A DNA stretch of 64,000 nucleotides from an uncultured Anaerotignum sp. (GTDB lineage: Bacteria > Bacillota > Clostridia > Lachnospirales > Anaerotignaceae), in contig NZ_CAKQVD010000001.1 of the NCBI RefSeq assembly GCF_934277605.1, positions 22,212-86,211 of the forward strand. Reading direction: 5' to 3'. Position 1 is the first letter of the stretch, and every line of letters starts with the position of its first letter. The notes below the pieces were generated by a model. That model did not search any database. It was not told the origin of the DNA and saw only the letters and a program-made list of their open reading frames with translations. Of this stretch, positions 32,922-42,481 are shown piece by piece. Position numbers and translations under genes: made by a program.

Positions 32922-34481
32922 TCAACCCTCAATCGTGATACCCGTATAATAATGGCAGAGGATTTCCTCATAATCATAGCCCTTTTGTGCCATTGCCTGT
33001 GCGCCCTTTTGGCTCAAGCCGACACCATGGCCGCTGCCCCTGCCGGAAAATACAAATTTCCCATTCTGCACTGTGCTGATGCTTACGGTATATACCGCGT
33101 TGCTGTTCGCAGACGCCTGTGTCTGCTTTGCATCAACGTCAACCGAAAGCCGTTTGCCGTTCAAATAAGAAAGTGCACCCTCTGTCTTTGCAATAATGCC
33201 TTGGCTTGCCGCCGCAGATAATAAGCCGCTTCCTTGGCTCACTCCGCCGCCTGCCGCAGAGGCACCGCCCTTGCCGTTAATCGTAAACATCTTGCTCGGC
33301 AGTGTGCCGCAGGCAGAGGAAAAATAGGTGCGGATGCTTTCCTTGTTCAAGGTTTTCACGCCGCTTGTGCCGATAATCTGCAGCTCCTGCACACGTCCGC
33401 CTTCGGAAATCTTGGTAATGCGGATATCCTCCGCTTTGCCAATGCCTGCCCCCTTCGCCTGCAAAAGTGCGGTCAAATCCGCCAAGGTCAGTGTTTTTGT
33501 CCAGCTGCTCTCGTCAAATTCGCCCACTTCCTTCACTGCACGCAGATAGGGAACCACCGTATTCCATACATTTTCGCTGTTTTCGGTATAGCCGCCTGTG
33601 GAGGCAGAGAACACCGCCTCAATGGGACTGCCTTGATAGCAGGCAACCTCGCCCGCTGTCTCATTCACTGCCGCTGTGGTGGCATCCGCCTCGTTGCTGT
33701 AGCCCTTGTAAACCTGGCAGGCCGTTGTGTCGCAAAGCTGATAGCCGCTGCCGCTGTGTGCGCCCAGCTTCGTCATGGCATAGGTTCTTGCCGCCACCGC
33801 CTGCGCCTTCAGTGCCTCTGCGTGATAGCTTCTCGGCATTTCCGATGGCACCACGCCATATAAATATTCCTCCAAACCGATAACATTCACACCCGTCATG
33901 GTGCTTCCCTTCACGGAAAACGTCAGCATCCCACGGTAAGGCATGCTGTTCAGCTTAAAGGTATCGGCAGTATTGCCGCCCATCATCACTGCCTCCTCCG
34001 GCACAAGCACAGGGGCCTCTCCGCCCGTAATCGCAACGCCTTCAAAGGAAACACGCCTTGCATTTTCATCTGCCGCAGCCTCCACCTCGGAAACAGAGGC
34101 ATCCTTCACATAAACCGTCCAATCCCTGCCGCTGAGGTAGGCCGCATAGGCATCCAAGCCGTCTCGTTTCAGGTCCTTCGCCAGCTCCAGTGCCTCTGCA
34201 CAGCTTCTTTCGCCGTCCACCGCAATGTAGTCCGCCACAGAGGGCTTTGCCGTAAATAAACCGTTTGAGGTAATCACGCCGCCCTCCCGAAAATCACTGT
34301 CTCTCTGCGTGCCGATGTGCAGCTCCCAAACGCCAATGCTCGCAGAGGATACATTTTTGCAAACGGATTCCAGCCCAACACGCACCGTCTCCGGCACCGT
34401 ATATGCCATTGCCTCCACAGGTGCCGCAGTCAAAAGCAGTGCGCACGCCAAAATGGAAACAAGTGTCCTTTTTCCTTTCAT
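32922..34481 (-). CDS. SpoIID/LytB domain protein
   Basis: SpoIID-type proteins are lytic transglycosylases acting on peptidoglycan, in SpoIID itself during engulfment. The protein of about 519 residues has a signal peptide (LVSILACALLLTAAPVEAMA), an N-terminal region that includes a SPOR-like block, and the SpoIID core with GLEEYLYGVVPSEMPRSYHA, ALKAQAVAARTYA and YFSSACGT. The C-terminus GSGHGVGLSQKGAQAMA is the usual ending motif. The ATG at 34481 has AGGAGG upstream. Whether it is sporulation-specific cannot be told; it may be a vegetative paralogue. Confidence 0.9.
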   Translation of the reverse strand: MKGKRTLVSILACALLLTAAPVEAMAYTVPETVRVGLESVCKNVSSASIGVWELHIGTQRDSDFREGGVITSNGLFTAKPSVADYIAVDGERSCAEALELAKDLKRDGLDAYAAYLSGRDWTVYVKDASVSEVEAAADENARRVSFEGVAITGGEAPVLVPEEAVMMGGNTADTFKLNSMPYRGMLTFSVKGSTMTGVNVIGLEEYLYGVVPSEMPRSYHAEALKAQAVAARTYAMTKLGAHSGSGYQLCDTTACQVYKGYSNEADATTAAVNETAGEVACYQGSPIEAVFSASTGGYTENSENVWNTVVPYLRAVKEVGEFDESSWTKTLTLADLTALLQAKGAGIGKAEDIRITKISEGGRVQELQIIGTSGVKTLNKESIRTYFSSACGTLPSKMFTINGKGGASAAGGGVSQGSGLLSAAASQGIIAKTEGALSYLNGKRLSVDVDAKQTQASANSNAVYTVSISTVQNGKFVFSGRGSGHGVGLSQKGAQAMAQKGYDYEEILCHYYTGITIEG

Positions 34482-34527
34482 AAACAATCCCTCCTGTTTT
34501 TTTGGAGATTTCATGTGCTATCGTTTT

Positions 34528-34557
34528 ATTATAGCATACCTTTTTCTTTTCTTACAG
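34528..34557 (-). promoter_or_regulatory. Possible promoter of the spoIID-like gene
   Basis: On the minus strand CTGTAA (34552-34557), an 18-nt spacer and TATAAT (34528-34533). The -10 box is perfect and the -35 box weak. It looks like a vegetative rather than a sporulation sigma factor promoter. Confidence 0.55.
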
Positions 34558-34612
34558 TGCTAATTCCATTTTCCGTTTCCAAAAATTTTTTAAAAAAATC
34601 AAAAATTATGTA

Positions 34613-34641
34613 TTGACAAAAAAACATTTTCGTGCTTAAAT
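34613..34641 (+). promoter_or_regulatory. Promoter of the leuACDB T-box transcript
   Basis: TTGACA (34613-34618), a 17-nt spacer and TTAAAT (34636-34641), just before the T-box leader. Confidence 0.72.
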
Positions 34642-34649
34642 TGTATTCA

Positions 34650-34935
34650 TTCAAATACAAGCAAACAAACACAAGGATGAGGAGTAGTAGAACCTTCGGA
34701 GGTTTTCAGAGAGTCTGCGGTCGGTGTGAGCAGATAACGGAAGAATGTTTGAACTGGCCTCGGAGTGATTCGCTGAACACATCGCAGTAGGCGCAATCGG
34801 CAAGTCGGCCGTTACCCCGACAGGATATTGGAAAATGTATCTGGAAAAGCGTATTCCCTTTCGGAATAAATAAGAGTGGTACCGCGGAGGTTTCCGGCCT
34901 TTCGTCTCTTCAAAGGAGATGAAGGGCTTTTTCTT
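34650..34935 (+). promoter_or_regulatory. T-box leader of leuACDB
   Basis: The core GAGTGGTACCGCGG is at 34874-34887. The terminator follows (arms 34897-34908 and 34916-34927, then a T run). Stem I has GATGAGG and AGTAGTA on the 5' side, and GAAC TGG CCTC (34751-34760) on the 3' side. The specifier reads as CUG (Leu) directly after GAA. It reads as UGG (Trp) if one base is skipped, as in the pheST leader of this window. The genes controlled make leucine. Confidence 0.9.
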
Positions 34936-35030
34936 TTGCTCTCCACCCTTTTCATCCAAGCATACAAATGAACCAAAGATAAAACGAATCAAACACAAAG
35001 GAATCTTTAAGCTTTAAGGAGGAACAACCA

Positions 35031-36689
35031 ATGATGAACTACACAAAATACAGACCCTATCCCACAATGCAAATGCCCAACCGCAAATGGCCCGGCAACA
35101 CCATCACAAAGGCACCCGTTTGGTGCAGCGTAGATATGCGTGATGGCAATCAGTCCTTGGAAATCCCCATGAATCTGCCCGAAAAGCTGAAATTCTTTCA
35201 GTTTTTGGTGGATACCGGATTTAAGGAAATCGAAATCGGCTTTCCTGCCGCAAGCGATACGGAATTTGAATTTGCAAGATGTCTGATTGAAAATAATCTG
35301 ATTCCCGAGGATGTTACCGTGCAGGTGCTCACACAGAGCAGACCGCACATCATCCATAAAACCTTTGAAGCGCTGAAGGGTGCGAAAAAAGCAATCGTCC
35401 ATCTGTATAACTCCACCTCCACACTGCAAAGAGAGGTTGTGTTCGGCAATTCCATGCAGGAAACCATTGCCTTGGCGGTTGCGGGTGCAAAGCAGGTAAA
35501 GGAGGAGGCGGCAGCCATCCCCGAAACAGAGTTTTTCTTTGAATATTCTCCCGAAAGCTTCACAGGCACAGAAATGCCCTTTGCCGTTGAAATCTGCAAT
35601 GCCGTTTTGGATGTTTGGCAGCCCACCCCCACACATAAGGCAATCATCAACCTGCCCTCCACTGTGGAAATGGCAACCCCCAACATCTATGCAGACCAGA
35701 TTGAATATTGCTGTGAAAATCTGAAATACAGAGACAGCATTTTCGTCAGCCTGCACGCTCACAATGACCGTGGCACAGCCGTAGCCGCAACCGAGCTGGC
35801 AATGCTCGCAGGGGCGGATCGTGTCGAGGGTACACTGTTCGGCAATGGCGAAAGAACCGGCAACACCGATATTATGAACGTGGCAATGAACCTCTTTTCT
35901 CAGGGCATTGATCCCGAGCTGGATTTCAGCCACATTGATGAAGCCGTAAAAATCTATGAGCAATCCACAAGAATGAGCGTCTCCCCCAGACATCCCTATG
36001 CAGGCTCCTTGGTCTATACTGCCTTCTCCGGCTCCCATCAGGATGCCATCCGCAAGGGCATGGAGGCAATGAAGCAGCATCCGGAGCGTTGGGAGGTGCC
36101 CTATCTGCCCATCGATCCTATGGATGTCGGCAGAAACTACGATCCCATCGTGCGTATCAACAGCCAGAGCGGCAAGGGCGGCGTTGCCTTCGTTCTGGAG
36201 CAAAACTTCGGTCTTTATCTGCCAAAGGCATTCCAGCAGGATTTCAGCACCGTAACCACAGGCATGAGCGACAGACAGCATAAGGACTTAACGCCCGCAG
36301 ATATCTATGAAGCCTTCGTCGACCATTATGTAGACGGCAGAGCCCCTCTGGAGCTGGTTGCCTATAAGGAAATCGCAATGAAAAACCATGAGGATGTTGC
36401 CATCGAGGCACAGTGCAATTATAACGGCAAGCCCATCACGCTGACAGGCACAGGCAACGGTATCATTTCCGCTCTCTGCCACGCCATCGAGGATAACTTC
36501 CACATCGTCATCGAGGTTGTGGATTATAGAGAGCATTCCATGTCCCACGGCACAAAATCCAGAGCAATTTCCTATATCCAGATTGCAGATAATGAAGGCG
36601 GTATGTACTTCGGTGCAGGCACCTCCAGCAATATCACAAAATCCGGTCTGCGTGCGGTGGTCAGCACAACCAACAAAATTCTGGGCTAA
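35031..36689 (+). CDS. leuA: 2-isopropylmalate synthase
   Basis: This is the first committed step of leucine synthesis: acetyl-CoA plus 2-ketoisovalerate. The 552-residue protein has the catalytic start WCSVDMRDGNQSLEIPM and the metal site HAHNDRGTAVAATELAMLAG. It also has the FGNGERTGNTDIM motif and a C-terminal regulatory LeuA dimer domain. The N-terminus (KYRPYPTMQMPNRKWPG) marks it as the longer LeuA type shared with yeast and Corynebacterium rather than the Escherichia coli type. AAGGAGG precedes the ATG. It is the first gene of leuACDB behind a T-box. Confidence 0.95.
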   Translation: MMNYTKYRPYPTMQMPNRKWPGNTITKAPVWCSVDMRDGNQSLEIPMNLPEKLKFFQFLVDTGFKEIEIGFPAASDTEFEFARCLIENNLIPEDVTVQVLTQSRPHIIHKTFEALKGAKKAIVHLYNSTSTLQREVVFGNSMQETIALAVAGAKQVKEEAAAIPETEFFFEYSPESFTGTEMPFAVEICNAVLDVWQPTPTHKAIINLPSTVEMATPNIYADQIEYCCENLKYRDSIFVSLHAHNDRGTAVAATELAMLAGADRVEGTLFGNGERTGNTDIMNVAMNLFSQGIDPELDFSHIDEAVKIYEQSTRMSVSPRHPYAGSLVYTAFSGSHQDAIRKGMEAMKQHPERWEVPYLPIDPMDVGRNYDPIVRINSQSGKGGVAFVLEQNFGLYLPKAFQQDFSTVTTGMSDRQHKDLTPADIYEAFVDHYVDGRAPLELVAYKEIAMKNHEDVAIEAQCNYNGKPITLTGTGNGIISALCHAIEDNFHIVIEVVDYREHSMSHGTKSRAISYIQIADNEGGMYFGAGTSSNITKSGLRAVVSTTNKILG

Positions 36690-36751
36690 AAAAAGCATAA
36701 CAAAACAAATGATACAAAACGGATACAAAGATAAACGGAGGAAAAAACATC

Positions 36752-38029
36752 ATGGGAATGACAATGACACAAAAAATTCTTGCGGCCCATGCGGGAGAAG
36801 CAAGTGTTAAGGCAGGGCAGCTCATCCAGGCAAAGCTGGATGTGGTAATGGGGAACGATATCACCACCGCCGTTGCTCTGAAGGAATTTCAAAAAACAGG
36901 CGCAAAAAAGGTCTTTGATGAAGAAAAGGTCGTTATCGTTTTAGACCACTTCACACCCAATAAGGATATCAAGGCGGCAGAGCAGTGCAAGGCGTGCCGC
37001 ACCTTCGCCTATGATATGTCGGTAAAAAACTTCTTCGATGTCGGACAGATGGGGATTGAACACGCCCTTCTGCCCGAAAAGGGCATCGTTGTACCCGGTC
37101 AGGTCATCATCGGTGCCGATTCGCACACCTGCACCTATGGCGCATTGGGTGCCTTCTCCACAGGCATCGGCAGCACCGATATGGCAATCGGCATGGCAAC
37201 CGGCGAGGCTTGGTTCAAGGTGCCCGCCGCCATCCAATTCGTGCTGACCGGCAAGCCTGCCAAATGGGTCAGCGGCAAGGATATCATCCTGCATATCATC
37301 GGCATGATTGGCGTGGATGGTGCGTTGTATCGCAGCATGGAATTTGTCGGCGACGGCATACAATATCTGACGATGGATGACCGCTTCTCCATGGCAAATA
37401 TGGCAATCGAGGCAGGCGCAAAAAACGGCATTTTCCCCGTAGATGAAAAAACAATGGAATATGTAAAGGAACACTCCACAAAGGAGCCTGTCATTTATGA
37501 AGCAGATCCCGATGCGGAATATGAAGCGGTCTATACCATCGACTTAAGCAAATTAAGACCAACCGTTGCCTTCCCCCATCTGCCCGAAAACACCAAAACC
37601 ATTGATGAAGCAGATAAAATTGCCATTGATCAGGTTGTCATCGGCTCCTGCACCAACGGCAGATTGAATGATATGAAAATTGCGGCGGAAATTCTCAGAG
37701 GCAAGCAGGTGCATCCCAAGGTACGCACCATCGTCATCCCTGCCACACAGCAGATTTATCTGGATTGCATCCGTCTGGGCTATGTGGAGGATATCGTAAA
37801 AGCAGGTGCCATCTTCAGCACCCCCACCTGCGGCCCCTGTCTTGGCGGTCACATGGGAATTCTGGCGGCAGGCGAGCGCTGTGTCTCCACAACCAACAGA
37901 AACTTTGTCGGCAGAATGGGGCATACGGAAAGCGAGGTCTATCTGGCAAGCCCCGCAGTTGCGGCAGCCTCTGCCATCGCAGGCTATATCGCAGATCCCG
38001 AAAAAATTGCAGGAGGTATGAACGAATGA
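36752..38029 (+). CDS. leuC: 3-isopropylmalate dehydratase large subunit
   Basis: With LeuD it isomerises 2- to 3-isopropylmalate using a [4Fe-4S] cluster. The 425-residue protein belongs to the shorter HacA/LeuC2 branch. The three cluster cysteines lie in [14 protein letters not shown] and [13 protein letters not shown]. The N-terminus [14 protein letters not shown] and the motif [16 protein letters not shown] fit the family. GGAGG precedes the ATG. Its stop overlaps the leuD start as ATGA. Confidence 0.96.
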   Translation: MGMTMTQKILAAHAGEASVKAGQLIQAKLDVVMGNDITTAVALKEFQKTGAKKVFDEEKVVIVLDHFTPNKDIKAAEQCKACRTFAYDMSVKNFFDVGQMGIEHALLPEKGIVVPGQVIIGADSHTCTYGALGAFSTGIGSTDMAIGMATGEAWFKVPAAIQFVLTGKPAKWVSGKDIILHIIGMIGVDGALYRSMEFVGDGIQYLTMDDRFSMANMAIEAGAKNGIFPVDEKTMEYVKEHSTKEPVIYEADPDAEYEAVYTIDLSKLRPTVAFPHLPENTKTIDEADKIAIDQVVIGSCTNGRLNDMKIAAEILRGKQVHPKVRTIVIPATQQIYLDCIRLGYVEDIVKAGAIFSTPTCGPCLGGHMGILAAGERCVSTTNRNFVGRMGHTESEVYLASPAVAAASAIAGYIADPEKIAGGMNE

Positions 38030-38523
38030 AAACAGCAAAAGGTAAGGTCTTTAAATATGGAGATAACGTTGATACAGACGTAATCATTCCCGCAAGATAT
38101 CTGAACGTCTCCGGCGGCGAGGAGCTGGCAAAATACTGCATGATTGATATTGATGCAGATTTCGTAAATAACGTAAAAAAAGGCGACATTATCGTAGCCA
38201 CAAAGAATTTCGGCTGCGGCTCCTCTCGGGAGCATGCCCCCTTGGCAATCAAGTGTGCAGGCATTTCCTGTGTCATTGCCTCCACCTTTGCCAGAATTTT
38301 CTACCGCAATGCCATCAATATCGGCTTGCCCATTCTGGAATGTGAGGAAGCCGCAAATGCCATCGAGGCAGGGGATATCGTTTCCGTGGATTTCCAAACG
38401 GGTGTCATCACAAACGAAACCACGGGCAAAACCTATCAGGCAGAGCCATTCCCCGCCTTCATGCAGAAAATCATGGCAGCAGGCGGTCTGGTCGCATATA
38501 CAAAGGAAAAAATCGAAGGTTAA
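38026..38523 (+). CDS. leuD: 3-isopropylmalate dehydratase small subunit
   Basis: This is the swivel-domain partner of LeuC. The 165-residue protein starts [20 protein letters not shown] and holds the signature [16 protein letters not shown]. The ATG at 38026 overlaps the leuC stop by four bases, with GGAGG just upstream inside leuC, so translation is coupled. The frame is open further upstream within leuC, but that extension is not family-like. Confidence 0.96.
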   Translation: MKTAKGKVFKYGDNVDTDVIIPARYLNVSGGEELAKYCMIDIDADFVNNVKKGDIIVATKNFGCGSSREHAPLAIKCAGISCVIASTFARIFYRNAINIGLPILECEEAANAIEAGDIVSVDFQTGVITNETTGKTYQAEPFPAFMQKIMAAGGLVAYTKEKIEG

Positions 38524-38533
38524 GGTGAAGAAA

Positions 38534-39619
38534 ATGGGTTCTTATCATATTACAATATTAAAGGGTGACGGCATTGGCCCCGCCATCGTTTCCGAAGCAA
38601 TGAATGTTCTGTCCTGCATTGGCAAAAAATACGGTCACACCTTTCTCTATAACGAAAAATCGGTAGGCGGCTGTGCGTATGATTCCTTTGGCGAGCCGTT
38701 GCCTGCGGAAACCTTAGAGGCGTGCAAAAGCTGTGATGCCATCCTCTTGGGTGCGGTCGGCGGGCCAAAGTGGGATGCTCTGCCGGCACATCTCCGCCCC
38801 GAAGCAGGTGCTTTGCTGAAGCTGCGCAGCAGCCTTGGGCTGTATGCTAACCTCCGCCCTGCCATCATTCATAAAGCGTTGAGCGATGCAAGCCCCATCA
38901 AAAGCGAAATCATCGGCGATAGTCTGGATATTCTCGTTGTCAGAGAGCTGACCGGCGGCATTTATTTCGGCGAGCATGGCTATCGGGAGGGTAAGCATGG
39001 CGAGGAAGCGTATGATGTAGAGGCATATAGTGCATTTGAAATCAAGCGCATTGCCGTGCAGGCCTTTGAGGCCGCCATGAAGCGCAATAAGCATGTAACC
39101 AGCATTGATAAGGCAAATGTTCTGGAAAGCAGTAAGCTGTGGCGCAAAATCGTTACCGAGGTAGCCAAGGACTATCCCGAGGTAGCGTTAGACCATATGT
39201 ATGTGGATAATGCCGCCATGCAGCTTGTGCGAAACCCCAAGCATTTTGATGTTATTGTAACCTCCAACATCTTCGGGGATATCATTTCCGATGAGGCAAG
39301 CCAGATTACAGGCTCCATCGGCATGCTCCCCTCCGCAAGCTTGGCAGATGGTGCCTTCGGGATGTATGAGCCCATTCACGGCTCCGCCCCCGATATCGCA
39401 GGCAAGGATATGGCAAACCCCATTGCAACCATCCTTTCCGCCGCCATGATGCTGAAGTTCTCCTTTGGTCTGCTGAAGGAATCGCAGGCGATTGAGACTG
39501 CTGTCACAAGGGTGCTAAATGCCGGCTATCGAACCCCCGATATTTATAGCGCAGGCACCCAAAAAATCGGCACAAAGGAAATGGGCAAGCGCATTTGCGA
39601 TGCCATCATCAACGCATAA
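38534..39619 (+). CDS. leuB: 3-isopropylmalate dehydrogenase
   Basis: The enzyme oxidatively decarboxylates 3-isopropylmalate with NAD. The 361-residue protein has the start [20 protein letters not shown], the catalytic block around [20 protein letters not shown] and the metal site [19 protein letters not shown]. The NAD-binding block is [24 protein letters not shown] precedes the ATG at 38534, 10 bp after leuD. An in-frame GTG at 38525 is a less likely start. A terminator follows the gene. Confidence 0.96.
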   Translation: MGSYHITILKGDGIGPAIVSEAMNVLSCIGKKYGHTFLYNEKSVGGCAYDSFGEPLPAETLEACKSCDAILLGAVGGPKWDALPAHLRPEAGALLKLRSSLGLYANLRPAIIHKALSDASPIKSEIIGDSLDILVVRELTGGIYFGEHGYREGKHGEEAYDVEAYSAFEIKRIAVQAFEAAMKRNKHVTSIDKANVLESSKLWRKIVTEVAKDYPEVALDHMYVDNAAMQLVRNPKHFDVIVTSNIFGDIISDEASQITGSIGMLPSASLADGAFGMYEPIHGSAPDIAGKDMANPIATILSAAMMLKFSFGLLKESQAIETAVTRVLNAGYRTPDIYSAGTQKIGTKEMGKRICDAIINA

Positions 39620-39650
39620 CACGAAAGCAACAAACCTTTTCCTATTTAAA

Positions 39651-39692
39651 ACAGGCTTGGCTCCAAACGGATGTCCAAGCTTGTTTTTATTT
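39651..39692 (+). terminator. Rho-independent terminator after leuB
   Basis: ACAGGCTTGG (39651-39660) pairs with CCAAGCTTGT (39675-39684), with one G-U pair, and a T-rich tract follows. Confidence 0.85.
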
Positions 39693-39698
39693 TTATCG

Positions 39699-39728
39699 TT
39701 GTCTCCCCTTCCGCCTTTATGGTATAAT
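39699..39728 (+). promoter_or_regulatory. Promoter of the uracil/xanthine permease gene
   Basis: TTGTCT (39699-39704), an 18-nt spacer and a perfect TATAAT (39723-39728), with a leader of about 115 nt. Confidence 0.78.
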
Positions 39729-39766
39729 ACCCACGGAATTCTACAATTCACAGGCATAGCCTGCTC

Positions 39767-39818
39767 ATACCTTGTTTGCGGAAAATCCGCTTACAAAGCA
39801 TGGTATCATCCGTTTTTT
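39767..39818 (+). promoter_or_regulatory. Terminator-like hairpin in the permease leader
   Basis: A stepped stem (ATACC with GGTAT, TTGT with ACAA, GCGG with CCGC; 39767-39806) is followed after six bases by six T. It lies between promoter and start codon, so it could be an attenuator for nucleobase control. I see neither a purine-riboswitch core nor a PyrR-binding loop. Confidence 0.45.
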
Positions 39819-39850
39819 ATCATTTATTTATCATCATAGGAGGAAGTTTT

Positions 39851-41275
39851 ATGAACAAAAACAACGAAGTCATTCGGGATGCCTCTGTCCTTGGCGTTCC
39901 GAAAATGCTGCTTTTGGGCCTTCAACACATGTTTGCCATGTTCGGTGCAACCATTCTGGTTCCCATTCTCGTAAACAGCTACTTTGGCGAGGATGTCCTT
40001 CATGTGCAGGTAACATTGATCTGCGCAGGGCTTGGCACGCTGCTGTTCCATTTCTGCTCTAAGGGCAAGGTGCCTGCCTTCCTTGGCTCATCCTTTGCTT
40101 TTTTGGGCGGCTTTGCCACCATTGCCAAGCTGAACACAGGCATATTCGCAACCATTTCCAATGCCGAAAAGCTTTCCTATGCCTGCGGCGGCATTTTGGT
40201 TGCAGGGGTTTTGTATCTGCTGCTTGCCCTCATCATCCGTCTGATTGGTGTCAAAAAGGTTATGCGGTTCCTTCCCCCCGTTGTCACAGGCCCCATCATC
40301 ATCTGTATCGGTCTCAGCCTTGCAGGCTCCGCCGTTTCCAATGCCTCTACCAACTGGCTGCTTGCCTTCATCGCACTTGCAACCATTATAGTGTTTAACA
40401 TCTGGGGCAAGGGAATGTTCAAAATCATCCCGATTCTGATGGGTGTTGTCATTTCCTATATCGCAGCGCTGCTTTTCAATGCGATGGGCATGGTCAATGC
40501 AGACGGCTCTGCCATCTTGGATTTCACAAATATCAAAACCGCCTCCATGCTCGGCGTTCCGGATTTTTCTCTTTGTAAATTCAACCTTTCTGCCATTTTG
40601 GTTATGGCTCCCATCGCTCTGGCCTCTATGATGGAGCATATCGGCGATATGTCCGCCATCTCCGCAACCGTTGGCGAAAACCTCATCGAAGAGCCCGGTC
40701 TGCACCGCACGCTGATTGGTGATGGCCTTGCAACCGCCCTTTCCGCTTTGGTCGGCGGCCCCGCAAACACCACCTATGGCGAAAACACAGGTGTTCTGGA
40801 GCTGAGTAAGGTGCATGATCCCAAGGTCATTCGTCTTGCGGCTGTCTATGCCATCATTCTGAGCTTCATTCCAAAAATGGCTGAAATCATCGGCTCCATG
40901 CCCTCTGCCATCATTGGCGGTGTCAGCTTCATGCTCTATGGTATGATTTCTGCCATCGGTGTGCGTAATGTGGTTGAAAACCGTGTGGATTTCACAAAAT
41001 CCCGCAACCTCATTATCGCAGGTGTGATTTTCGTCTGCGGTCTGGGCTTTTCCGATGGGCTGACCTTCCACGCCTTAGGTACGGATATCACATTAACCTC
41101 CTTGGCGATTGCGGCAATCGCAGGCATTTTGCTCAATGCCATCCTTCCGGGGAATGATTATCATTTCGGCAAAAATGCAGGCGGCGATGCCAACCGTGGC
41201 ATTGATTTGATTCCCAATTTCCATGAGGATACCCGCTACGGCGACAACGAGGATGATGAGCCCGCAGAAAAATAA
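39851..41275 (+). CDS. NCS2 family uracil/xanthine permease
   Basis: This nucleobase proton symporter of about 474 residues has roughly 12-14 hydrophobic segments. The family start LLLGLQHMFAMFGATILVP is clear. The substrate-site region includes MAPIALASMMEHIGDM and GGPANTTYGENTGVL, in which the conserved Glu and NTTYGEN are of the UraA/PyrP type. This favours uracil, but xanthine cannot be excluded. The frame is open to 39776, but AGGAGG precedes the ATG at 39851. It is monocistronic. Confidence 0.92.
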   Translation: MNKNNEVIRDASVLGVPKMLLLGLQHMFAMFGATILVPILVNSYFGEDVLHVQVTLICAGLGTLLFHFCSKGKVPAFLGSSFAFLGGFATIAKLNTGIFATISNAEKLSYACGGILVAGVLYLLLALIIRLIGVKKVMRFLPPVVTGPIIICIGLSLAGSAVSNASTNWLLAFIALATIIVFNIWGKGMFKIIPILMGVVISYIAALLFNAMGMVNADGSAILDFTNIKTASMLGVPDFSLCKFNLSAILVMAPIALASMMEHIGDMSAISATVGENLIEEPGLHRTLIGDGLATALSALVGGPANTTYGENTGVLELSKVHDPKVIRLAAVYAIILSFIPKMAEIIGSMPSAIIGGVSFMLYGMISAIGVRNVVENRVDFTKSRNLIIAGVIFVCGLGFSDGLTFHALGTDITLTSLAIAAIAGILLNAILPGNDYHFGKNAGGDANRGIDLIPNFHEDTRYGDNEDDEPAEK

Positions 41276-41287
41276 TGAAAAGAATAA

Positions 41288-41322
41288 AATCGTCGAAACC
41301 ACTATGGTCTCGGCGATTTTTT
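41288..41322 (+). terminator. Rho-independent terminator after the permease gene
   Basis: AATCGTCGA (41288-41296) pairs with TCGGCGATT (41310-41318) with one G-U pair, and six T follow. Confidence 0.85.
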
Positions 41323-41340
41323 ATTTGCACACGAAACGCA

Positions 41341-41373
41341 AAAAGGGGCAGCCGTCATGCCGACAGCCGCCCC
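41341..41373 (-). terminator. Rho-independent terminator after the lipoprotein genes
   Basis: On the minus strand a GC-rich stem (41345-41373, outer arms GGGGC and GCCCC) is followed by five T. It lies 25 bp past the stop of the gene at 41399. Confidence 0.85.
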
Positions 41374-41398
41374 TGCTTTTCTTCTTCCTTTGCCAAAA

Positions 41399-42439
41399 TC
41401 ACTGCTCCGCCATTCCTGCTTCCTCAAGCGGATAGGTTCCTTCCTCCTGCTGTGCCTTGAAATAAAATTCCGTCTCGGCCTCTTTTGTCATCGGGAAGAA
41501 GTCATCTCCTTCAATCTCCTGCACAATCAAACGGTCGCCCGTTTTCTTCAGCCGCATTATTCCGTTTTTGATGCCGTCCGGCGTGTTCAGCCAAAATTCA
41601 AACTCCTGGTTGTCCGTAATCCTCTCTGTTTTGCTGCGGCTCACATAGGTGCCGTCCCAATAAAAGCAAATATCCTCCCTGCCGTCATTCAGATAGCCGC
41701 CGTAAAAACAAAGATCCGAGGGATTTCCCTTGAAATCCGTCAGAAAAAGAATCGTGTAGAATATCTGCTGATTCTCCTCCGCTTGTAAGGAATCGCAATA
41801 CCAGCTGCCTTCCATTCCGTATAAACACCCGTCTCGCAGCATTCCCTCTCCAATGGCAAGCTGTCCAACGCCCTCTGTCCGTTCAATCTCTCCCGTATAA
41901 ACGTTGTAGCCGGGATACCAAGAAATCTTCTGCTCGCCCTTTGTTGCAGTCACACAGGCATTGGCGTGCAAATCATTGCCGTCACATCGCAAAATCACAG
42001 GCAGGCCGTCCGTTCCCTTCCATAATTCCTTTTCGGCTGTAGCTTCGGTCAAATCCTCGTTCCACTTGCACGCCTCAATGGTAATCGTCCAGCCCTCATC
42101 CACAGGAAGAATCACAAACCACTCACTGCCCTCCTGCTCCACAATTCTCTCCTTCGGCAGCCCCTTCAAATAGGGAAAGGCCTGCTCTCTTTGCTCCTGC
42201 CGTCCGGGATACGTATAATCCGCCGTATAGTCCAGAAAAACAGCGCCAATCACAGCATCCCGCTCCTTCAAATTCGCACGCTCCTCCTCCAGAACCCTTT
42301 TGCCCTCCGCAGTCAGCCAATCGGATGTATCCGCATTCTCGTTTTCCGCATTGCCGCAGCCCGCAAAAAGCTGACAAATGAGCAGAACCATCGCCAGCCC
42401 CGCCGCCTTCTTTTTCATAGATTTCTGCCTTCTGTGCAT
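41399..42439 (-). CDS. Putative lipoprotein of unknown function
   Basis: This protein of about 346 residues has a lipoprotein signal peptide: a basic start, KKKAAGLAMVLLICQL, then the lipobox FAGC and an acidic N-rich linker. The mature part is rich in Tyr, Trp and acidic residues (ISWYPGYNVYTGEI; YGGYLNDGREDICFYWDGTY) and looks like an extracytoplasmic beta fold. I recognise no family. AGGAGG lies 7 nt before the ATG at 42439. It follows a second lipoprotein gene by 42 bp and shares its promoter. Confidence 0.75.
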   Translation of the reverse strand: MHRRQKSMKKKAAGLAMVLLICQLFAGCGNAENENADTSDWLTAEGKRVLEEERANLKERDAVIGAVFLDYTADYTYPGRQEQREQAFPYLKGLPKERIVEQEGSEWFVILPVDEGWTITIEACKWNEDLTEATAEKELWKGTDGLPVILRCDGNDLHANACVTATKGEQKISWYPGYNVYTGEIERTEGVGQLAIGEGMLRDGCLYGMEGSWYCDSLQAEENQQIFYTILFLTDFKGNPSDLCFYGGYLNDGREDICFYWDGTYVSRSKTERITDNQEFEFWLNTPDGIKNGIMRLKKTGDRLIVQEIEGDDFFPMTKEAETEFYFKAQQEEGTYPLEEAGMAEQ

Positions 42440-42481
42440 CTGCATTCCTCCTATCCGCTTGTCCTTTCGCCTTCCTCCGTC

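Noticed and set aside
35007..36281. A 424-codon minus-strand frame opposite leuA
   Set aside because: leuA shows all family motifs and sits behind a T-box on the plus strand, so the minus frame is a shadow.
39729..39850. A purine riboswitch or PyrR site in the permease leader
   Set aside because: The conserved cores of either element could not be found. Only a plain stem and T run are present.
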